From: Pomphorhynchus laevis | Taxonomy: Eukaryota > Acanthocephala > Palaeacanthocephala > Echinorhynchida > Pomphorhynchidae | DNA: 64,000 nt | Reading direction: 5' to 3' | Assembly (NCBI GenBank): GCA_012934845.2 | Contig: WNNJ02003278.1 | Coordinates: forward strand, 1-64,000 | In this document: positions 58,433 through 64,000 of the stretch, piece after piece | Numbering within the stretch: position 1 is the first letter of the stretch | Layout: each line of letters begins with the position of its first letter | Notes under the pieces: generated by a model | Told to the model about the DNA's origin: nothing | Seen by the model: the letters and a program-made list of their open reading frames with translations, nothing else | The model's database searches: none | Made by a program: the position numbers and the translations under genes

Positions 58433-61400
58433 AGCGAAAGTCTAAAATACTAGCCATATGCAATTTCTTAAAGTCTGCTCAACAAATGGTATAATTCCAA
58501 AAGCGCTACGAATTCGCAAGCCACCTGCAATCAATTTCGATATGGTAGATAACCAATATAAAGAAATCGTTATGAGCCAATGGCTACGTGCTCAGAATAA
58601 TTGCAGTAGACAAATGATCAAAACACTGTTAAGATTTTATGCTCATTCGTTCAATCGTATCAACGAAGCAATCGATATGCCACTATATCTCAAAGAAGTG
58701 GAAAGAAAAATTCGAAAATTAAGACGACTTCATAATCCTATAAGCGAAGAAGAATTTATTGCCACACGGTAGCCGGCAGCATTCACCCTACTGATGAGTG
58801 CTGCCGGCTACCATCAGCTCGTCTAGGAGTGATAAGGAAGTCTGCTCTGCATGTAATCGAACTCCGGTTTTTGGCAAAATCTACGATCATGAAACTGAAG
58901 CTTTTTAGCTCCCGGAGCACAGTTTTACACATTCTACGATTAAATTATATATGTATATATATTAAATGTAACAGGAAAGTTTGTAATATTATAAATAATA
59001 CCGCAATAAAACCATACTATAATTATGCCGTACTGATGTTATAAATAATAAAGTGTAATTCAATGGTTTCGGTATTTTTATAGATAACGCACATAGTGTG
59101 ATAAGTGGTAGAGTTAAAAAGTATATACAACCTATTACTGACAAAGGTAAGGATTGGGAGTGGACGTGTGGGTAATTAATAAGGGTGGAAAAATGTGAGT
59201 CATTGATTTATATCATTCTCTTAAGTGAATTAGTTTGTTTGTAACGAGGTTGCGTCATCTATATTTTGTATCTAATTGTATTTAAAAATCTTTTGATTTT
59301 CGTTTCTGATTAAAATAGAAATCGAATTACCCATAGAAGCAGAAAGTGTTTCCAAGTGGAAATCTTATATAGTGCAGCTCGAAAATCTGGAAGGAAGCTG
59401 CTAAGAAGAAAGTTATCGTGGAGCTGCTCGACCGTTTGATGCTGACTAGAGTATTGTGAGAGGATTGCGAAAGACCGAAGCAGTTATGTTTGCAAAAGTG
59501 TAAACGGGCTATGCGTTTCAGAAAATGCATGTGGCAAAACGTTTAAAAAACTTTGATTGGGCTGTGAAAGAGAAAAAGGCATGAGAATATCGACAATTCG
59601 TGCTTTGCAAGACTCGAAGGGCATTGTCCAGGTAAATAATATTGATTATTTTAGAAATTTACACATCTTGAGTGTTTGTGAAATTAGACAATTAAATTGT
59701 TCACTCATTAACTAGTGTGGGACAAAAGTTGCCTTGCGACTGAGAAGCAAAAATATTAACATTTCGTGTATACCTGAATGTATTTGATGTTAACATTTAG
59801 CATATTGTAAATAAGAATGATGTCCCGTAAGTTTTGACAAACCTGATTCTAGGACCGTGAATTTAAAGGTAGCGAAAGATGTGCCAGTAGCTAAAATAGG
59901 GCATAAAAGGATGAACTTCACAGTGTTTATTGGTATCACAGCAACAGGCTCAAAATAACAATCGACGTAACTGCTAATTAAAATGTTTGTATTTAATCCA
60001 AAGTAATGTAGTTTTGGTTAAATGACATCTTAAACTCTAAATATGTTATTTCTGGATTATTGTAGGGCTCATATAAGGTAAGAAATTAAGAAACAAATAT
60101 TCTCGAATGGCTGTCAACCCCGATAGTTAACGAAAAAGCTAGAGGCTCTAGACATTTCACTTAATAAGTCATTTAAAAATAACTTACATGCTATATGGGA
60201 AAATTAAATGATGATCGTCATTCACTAAACCAGACATTTAAAGGACCGTATTAACAAAATATTGTGAAATGGATTGCTGAAAGTTGGACAACTGTAAGTG
60301 AGAATTGTGTAAGAAAGTTTCGTCAGAGCAAAGGAGGATGAAAAGTATAATTAAAATGATAATATTGATTACGTTACATTATCTAAAATAAACTCCGATT
60401 TATACACTATTCAAAAACTTAAATGTAAAGATAACATAGAAATATGTTGCGTTCTAATTTCTTAACTAAAAGTACAGAAATAATAGTTTTAGATTTAAGT
60501 AAATATATTCCTAAAATAAGGTATAAGTTTTTACCGTCATTAGGACGAAATTTTTTTAATTATATTAAAGAATTGAAATCAACATGTAACGATGATATTA
60601 GAACATTGTAGAAACAGAATGCAATTGCAAAGGTCTTAATTTTAATAAAATAAATAAACATATATGCACTCATAATTTAGAATTAATTGAAAGCAATGAA
60701 TTAAGGAAAATGCTTTCAAAAGGGTATAAATATAGATTAAATAATAACAATAAAAATAAAATTTACATTTCTTTATATAATGAATTAAATACTTACTTTG
60801 GTAAGCTGATAAATAGTGAAGATTAAATACATATAAGATTAAAATTTTGAAAGATTATATATTTAATGAAATTACAATTAAAATGAAAATAACAAGCAAT
60901 TTTAAAAGGAAAGATAAAATTGAAGAACAGAACAGATATTAAATGAAGAAATTTAAAAGCTATTAAAGAAGCGTTAGAAAAATTGAAATACTTAAACTGA
61001 GTTTACATATTTTATAGTATAAAATACGTAAACTCAGTTAATAGATTTGATAACAATGCTTTGCCCAATGAATTAACCAATGATTTGCCAAATGATTTAC
61101 ATAAAAATATGCAAATTTATCTCTGGTTAACAATTATGTTATTTTACGCATATTTGATAATTAATGGCATTTAAGAATATCGTTGTAAGAGACACTGCAC
61201 CTGAAATAGAATAAAGCACTGCACCTGAAATAGAATAAAGCACTGCACCTGAAATAGAATAAAGAGAACTACTGAAAGAAAGTTTTGGCTCGTAAGTGGC
61301 AGTCAACTCCAATTACTGGATTTCGATATTTATATTTATCCAGTAACATTTGTAGTTATTAACTGCAGTACCGATAATAAGCTTGCTTTGAATGAGCCAA

Positions 61401-61612
61401 AACAATTATATCAAATTTTAATATAGATTGAAATATTTCAAGCTCAATCAAATTAAACTTACAGCGTCAATATATTTTGAAATTAATTTTGCTTTTACTA
61501 AACCTATGCTCCATTTTTGAGGCTGTTCTTCACTTTCAAACACATAATCAGCCATTGGTGGCTTAATTCTTCGTACTATTAATCGAATGGACATTTTATC
61601 GGTTTGTCTAAT
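51334..61612 (-). CDS. HERPUD: HERP-family ER membrane ubiquitin-like protein (HERPUD1/2 orthologue)
   Basis: Four exons: 61,612-61,463 (start ATG 61,594-61,592; an AG acceptor at 61,613 implies a further 5' UTR exon), 54,955-54,878, 54,719-54,448 and 52,054-51,334 (stop 51,336-51,334). All junctions are GT-AG and in phase. The product is about 400 residues; human HERPUD1 is 391 and HERPUD2 is 406. Residues 1-70 form the ubiquitin-like domain: IRLIVRR...KWSIGLVKAKLISKY, then RLRIIYQGRILQNPHLISDI, aligning with the HERP W-S/T-V-x-x-L-K-x-x-L-S...R-L-I/V-Y-S-G-x-L-L. The middle is Asn/Gln-rich. Residues about 276-317 (DPFSRFIFLLKLIILISLLY, YEGLSRLLTLTFLVILVYI) match the HERP membrane hairpin, and RWLSTLRSLVNVVFSLFFSI matches its C-terminus. 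HERP sits in the ER membrane and helps the HRD1 complex in ER-associated degradation, induced by unfolded proteins. The UBL is unusually diverged. The exon 1-2 join (acceptor aaag at 54,956) is the least certain; a stronger AG at 54,979 would be out of phase. Confidence 0.85.
52227..52880. repeat. Direct duplication in HERP intron 3
   Basis: A roughly 200-bp block (acttactctataatatttat through gcggtttctta) occurs at about 52,227-52,430 and 52,663-52,880. Confidence 0.8.
52890..54447. other. HERP intron 3, remainder
   Basis: No gene recognised. Two short open stretches (53,376-53,612, 53,754-54,011) lack similarity. The phrase agggctccgtc(a/g) occurs at about 53,666 and 54,260 in similar surroundings, a hint of a small repeat or element ends. 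Confidence 0.4.
55048..55690. repeat. Satellite array, about 162-bp unit, four copies
   Basis: Unit starts tgtttcaattacataaaaaa and ends tttagaattgccaataataa. Starts near 55,050, 55,213, 55,374 and 55,539. Lies in the first HERP intron about 90 bp upstream of exon 2. Confidence 0.95.
55733..55890. repeat. Small foldback element
   Basis: Arms of about 48 bp: aaaattttcattgctaattt...gttaccatctt and its imperfect complement ending aatgacaattttctttt, around a short centre with a second inverted pair (aacagttcg, cgttaacag). Confidence 0.7.
55899..55992 (+). mobile_element. 70-bp ribozyme insertion flanked by 12-bp direct repeats
   Basis: ACAGTATAGGGT occurs exactly at 55,899-55,910 and 55,981-55,992. 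Between them are 70 bases almost entirely taken up by a hammerhead. The direct repeats look like a target-site duplication. It has the same family core (H) as the foldback element at 21.6-22.2 kb. Confidence 0.65.
55909..55973 (+). ncRNA. Hammerhead ribozyme, type I, compact (family H)
   Basis: CTGATGA 55,917-55,923; stem II GTCAT/ATGAC (55,924-55,937); GAAA 55,938-55,941; stem III ACG(G)CAT with ATGCGT; cleavage triplet GTC 55,963-55,965; stem I GTGAGTCA (55,909-55,916) with TGGCTTAC (55,966-55,973), eight continuous pairs including two G-U. Every conserved core position is met. Lies in HERP intron 1 but antisense to that gene. Confidence 0.8.
55993..57290. other. HERP intron 1, no gene recognised
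   Basis: AT-rich. No frame or element recognised. Confidence 0.4.
57294..57328 (-). mobile_element. Penelope-like element tail
   Basis: On the - strand: ttttgaaaaagccctagaag, then GGGCGAAACGTC. Hairpin plus GAAACGTC as in the other tails. No coding attached. Confidence 0.5.
57590..57690 (+). other. Permuted hammerhead-like hairpin
   Basis: GGCAGCC-GAAAC followed by CTGACGA and GGCTGCC, enclosing 22 bases. Related by the phrase cgtctaggagtga to the hairpin at 58,768-58,812. One extra base after CTGACGA and no room for two stems argue against an active ribozyme. Confidence 0.35.
57881..58317. mobile_element. Family R retrozyme-like element flanked by 89-bp inverted repeats
   Basis: The left arm 57,881-57,969 is the inverted copy of 58,229-58,317. 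Between them lies the rest of the 445-nt unit (gcatctcggacaatgcagtt to the ribozyme). The right arm begins exactly one base after the predicted cleavage triplet GTC (58,226-58,228), and the left arm stops at the same internal point. The unit continues to 58,386 and runs into a TA tract. An extra partial left-arm copy is at about 57,801-57,835. Confidence 0.7.
58144..58233 (+). ncRNA. Hammerhead ribozyme, type I (family R, second intact copy)
   Basis: Identical core to 10,277-10,366: CTGACGA 58,149-58,155, stem II GCCC/GGGC, GAAA, stem III AC...AACGG/CCGTT...GT, GTC 58,226-58,228, stem I GCCTT/AGGGT. Confidence 0.75.
58386..58430. repeat. (TA)n microsatellite
   Basis: Pure TA tract at the end of the family R unit, as at 10,451. 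Confidence 0.95.
58441..58830 (+). mobile_element. Penelope-like element, N-terminal fragment and hairpin
   Basis: An open stretch of 104 codons (58,458-58,772) starts QFLKVCSTNGIIPKALRIRK and continues with LLRFYAHSFNRINEAIDMPL and YLKEVERKIRKLRRLHNPIS. The F-L-x-x-C-x-x-x-x-I-I-P-K-x-L-x-I/L-K opening resembles the N-terminus of Penelope proteins. It is followed by a perfect 14-bp hairpin GGTAGCCGGCAGCA/TGCTGCCGGCTACC with CTGATGA in the loop. No RT follows. Confidence 0.5.
59330..60350 (+). pseudogene. Pogo/Tigger-like transposase remnant
   Basis: Blocks on the + strand in HERP intron 1: KPDSRTVNLKVAKDVPVAK and KRMNFTVFIGITATGSK (about 59,842-59,955), start of the DDE domain; KLEALDISLNKSFKNNLHAI (about 60,131-60,190), equivalent to L-Q-P-L-D-V-x-x-N-K-x-F-K; and NIVKWIAESWTTVSENCVRK (about 60,259-60,318), equivalent to W-I-x-x-A-W-x-x-I-x-x-x-x-I-x-x-S-F. 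This order is specific to pogo/Tigger transposases. Many stops and at least three frame changes. Terminal repeats not found. Confidence 0.7.
60470..61010 (+). mobile_element. Penelope-like element, N-terminal fragment
   Basis: Words: VLDLSKYIPKIRYKFLPSLG-type opening, CNCKGLNFNK, HICTHNLELIESNELRKMLS and KGYKYRLNN, then IYISLYNELNTYFGKLINSE. The H-x-x-T-x-N/D-L-x-x-I-x-x-x-E-L-R-x-L-L-S-K-G-x-K-Y-R block is a hallmark of Penelope proteins upstream of the RT. Broken. Confidence 0.75.
61192..61264. repeat. 24-bp tandem repeat, three copies
   Basis: Unit cactgcacctgaaatagaat plus aaag, three near-identical copies, in HERP intron 1 about 200 bp from exon 1. Confidence 0.9.
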
Positions 61613-64000
61613 CTGAAAAATAAAGTGATAAAACATGATTTTATTATAAAAATCGATTTTATTATAAAAAGATTTTTCATCTATGTAATCATAAATGAAA
61701 AATGTATTTAGGAAAACATGAATTTAGAAAAGCACATTAAAAGTATAGTGTTTAAATGTTTATTTAAATTAGAGCTGGAAGAATTCAAATTTAAAGAAAC
61801 GTGGAATTCAATAAGACTATAGACACTATACATTTATTAATACGATTTGCCCTATCGTATGCTTTTAATGTTGAAAAACGATTAAATTTCATATTTTATT
61901 CAAAACTATCAAATCTAACAAGCGATAATTGAATTTATAAAAAATATTACAATATTTGCAGGTGATTTATTATTTTATAGAAATCGCATAGTATACGAAA
62001 AACAGGTTCTTAAATCTTTGGGCAAAATATAAATATTGTAGTTGATAGCATTTGACCTGGAAAGGATAAAAATTATGGTTTAATTAGCGAATGTACAACA
62101 GTCAACATACTGTATTACCAAACATAAAAAATATATATAACTTTAAATTTTATTTCTTTTATATCAAATTTTATATATTTAATTATATTATATAATTAAA
62201 TAATTTATAAAATAAATAATTAATAAAAATTTGTTTTAATATATTTAATTATATTAATGTTTGAAAATTATTGGAGCTGAATCAAAGAAAGAAGGAAAAT
62301 TGCATTTAATATTTCGCTAACTTCGAAGTAAACCCAACAAAACTAAGTTTGTTTTGCTTGTTGTGCATCGTTGAATCCACTTGGCGTATTCAGATGTATT
62401 GCTGACGTTAAACTAAATCTTTAAACAAGCAAAATTATGCATAAAGAGTGATTCGCTTTAAAAAAAACGTGTCCTTTATTGATTACAGAAATCTTATCAA
62501 CGATATTTTATCATTTTATAATCCATGTAGCTGCGACGGATATGCATGATAGCTAAAATATCTGCAGTCCATATAAACTATTTTTATGCTAATTTATACA
62601 AAGCAACAAGGAAACAGACGTTGCTGGTAGATACAACCAACAACGTTGAGTTCGAAGGAAAGAGAGATTTATCTTAAAAGTAATAGTAGAGTGGAAGATG
62701 ACATCTTTCTATACTGAAAAATATGACTTGAGATAATTCCACTTTATTCTTAATACTGAGGAAATTCGTTATGGTCAAATCGGATCAGATTACTGGTCCG
62801 ATCAGCTATTACAATAGTTGATTCTACTAACTAACCAAAGAACTTAAGTGTTGATCTCGTTGGTTGTCCTTTTGTAATAGTTGGAAGTAATGAATGACTA
62901 ATGTTAGATGACTTGTATTTATTTTATTGTATGTTTTATCTTGTAAGTTTTTCTCTCAAGTTTTTTTTATTAAAAATTACAATAAAATACAAGTGTAATA
63001 TAATACACCAAATTGCGACGGCATAAACGACAACATCAACGACGATTTTGGGAACCGTTCAACTTGAGGGTCTGGTTGTGCTATTTGATATATAATGATT
63101 CAAGTCAGTCTCGTCAATAATGCTGCGCTTGAAGTGGGGTTAACGTTATATGCAAAAAATTGAACTAAAAATTAATAAAAATTATTTTTATTCCACAAAG
63201 AAATAATGTCTGCACTGCTATCGTTCAAATATGTCAATGTAGCATTACATAAATATCAGAATGTGTTTATACATCTCTCAAAGCAAGTTTATCAACACTT
63301 TATCCTAATGTGCCACTTATTTATTAACGATAGTAACGAATTCGTGACTTTAGAGCTCAAGTGTACGGGTGAAGGTTGTGAGGCGTTCACGATCGTTTAA
63401 GTTCCTAGGAGAACAAGCAGAGATTATTATCTCAGAGTTTCTTTGTGGCAGTTGTCTCAACGCAACAGGTGGAATCAATCATAACCTTTGGATGCAGCGA
63501 TGAGCAGGATTGTATCCTAGAAAAGGAAGTGTACAATATGGAAAGTAAGTTAGCTAAAGTAGAAACATTCGCTTCCCTGAATACTAACATATCTAGTTCT
63601 CAACCAGTGTTTATGACTTAATTTACAAGTGTTGTGCGGCGTCAAGCTACTAGGATGAGGCTCGACGCTTCAAAAGTTTCCCAAGCGCAAGGGACACACT
63701 TAGGTTCATTGAAACATATGAGCAAGATGGTCGTCGATTCGAAAGTATTATTATCGAATGTCCTAATTTGAAGAAGTTGTCGCTGGATGAAGTAGACAAG
63801 CTTTAACATACATTCCACAGGGAGCGTTAGGAAAATTTGATCAATCAGCGAACGCTCTAGAGAACAACGTCTATCCTGATTTTATCAACGTCCGTTCTAA
63901 AAAAGATTCATTTTATAGTTGGTTTTGTTTGTAACATGATTTATACATTGTTATTTATATTGATATTTTGTTACGTCAATTATTTATATTAATTATTGAT
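61613..64000. other. Upstream of HERP coding exon 1; no further gene recognised
   Basis: Should contain the 5' UTR exon and promoter of HERP, but I cannot place them. 63,080-63,900 is less AT-rich and has phrases that read like decayed coding sequence (for example RDTLRFIETYEQDGRRFESI at about 63,685), of unknown family. A 64-codon open stretch at 63,206-63,400 is unsupported. Confidence 0.35.

Noticed and set aside
58768-58812. Hammerhead at the 14-bp hairpin with CTGATGA in its loop
   Set aside because: No GAAA box in a usable position; only the related hairpin at 57.6 kb keeps GAAAC, and there the loop is too small for stems I and III.
63206-63400. 64-codon open frame near the right edge
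   Set aside because: No recognisable family, no splice context; left as unassigned sequence.
1-64000. tRNA, rRNA or bacterial genes
   Set aside because: No cloverleaf, rRNA core or bacterial gene cluster seen; the window is eukaryotic throughout.

Overview
The window looks like a repeat-rich, AT-rich animal genome, most likely an insect and possibly an ant or another hymenopteran. Evidence: spliced genes with GT-AG introns, Penelope-like and LINE retroelements, Merlin and pogo-like DNA transposons, hammerhead ribozymes of the Penelope type, and two blocks that look like RNA-virus capsid fossils. There is no bacterial operon structure and I found no tRNA or rRNA gene. The species call is inference.

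Host genes. Two can be supported. (1) At 2,327-5,707 on the + strand seven short exons of 66-75 nt, all in the same intron phase, each encode one leucine-rich repeat; the third intron holds a minisatellite and a dead LINE. (2) At 51,334-61,612 on the - strand four exons splice in phase into a protein of about 400 residues with an N-terminal ubiquitin-like domain, an acidic Asn/Gln-rich middle and a C-terminal double hydrophobic segment. This is the architecture and length of HERP (HERPUD1/2), an ER-membrane ERAD protein. Its introns carry a 162-bp satellite, a pogo-like transposase remnant, Penelope fragments and ribozyme cassettes.

Mobile DNA by region. 7.3-8.7, 19.5-20.8 and 35.6-38.2 kb: three near-identical copies of a dispersed repeat containing the end of an RTE-like LINE. 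8.7-12.0 kb: a composite element with about 130-bp terminal inverted repeats, enclosing three tandem dimers (monomers of 392, 445 and 463 bp) separated by TA tracts, plus a GIY-YIG fragment. 12.0-13.9 and 17.1-19.4 kb: Penelope fragments. 13.9-17.0, 37.3-38.0, 39.1-39.4, 40.1-44.0 and 44.5-46.1 kb (and 3.4-4.8 kb): six copies of one APE-type LINE family with a three-knuckle gag. 24,270-26,701: a complete-ended Merlin transposon with an exact 8-bp target duplication and thirteen copies of a 119-bp satellite inside it. 33.2-34.1 and 47.8-49.2 kb: virus-capsid-like fossils. 34.3-35.6 kb: a second LINE clade.

The most unusual feature is a concentration of hammerhead self-cleaving ribozyme motifs in small tandem or inverted elements: 10,277-10,366 and 58,144-58,233 (+), 10,654-10,711 and 11,117-11,174 (-), 55,909-55,973 (+, a roughly 70-bp insertion flanked by a 12-bp direct repeat), with decayed or permuted relatives near 21.8, 22.1, 31.8, 32.2 and 39.95 kb. 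At 57,881-58,317 an inverted copy of one family ends exactly at the predicted ribozyme cleavage site, which suggests that the cleaved RNA is what gets inserted. Hammerheads in Penelope elements and in animal retrozymes are known; these families and this nested arrangement I cannot match from memory.

All family calls were made by eye from motifs; no database search or folding program was run.
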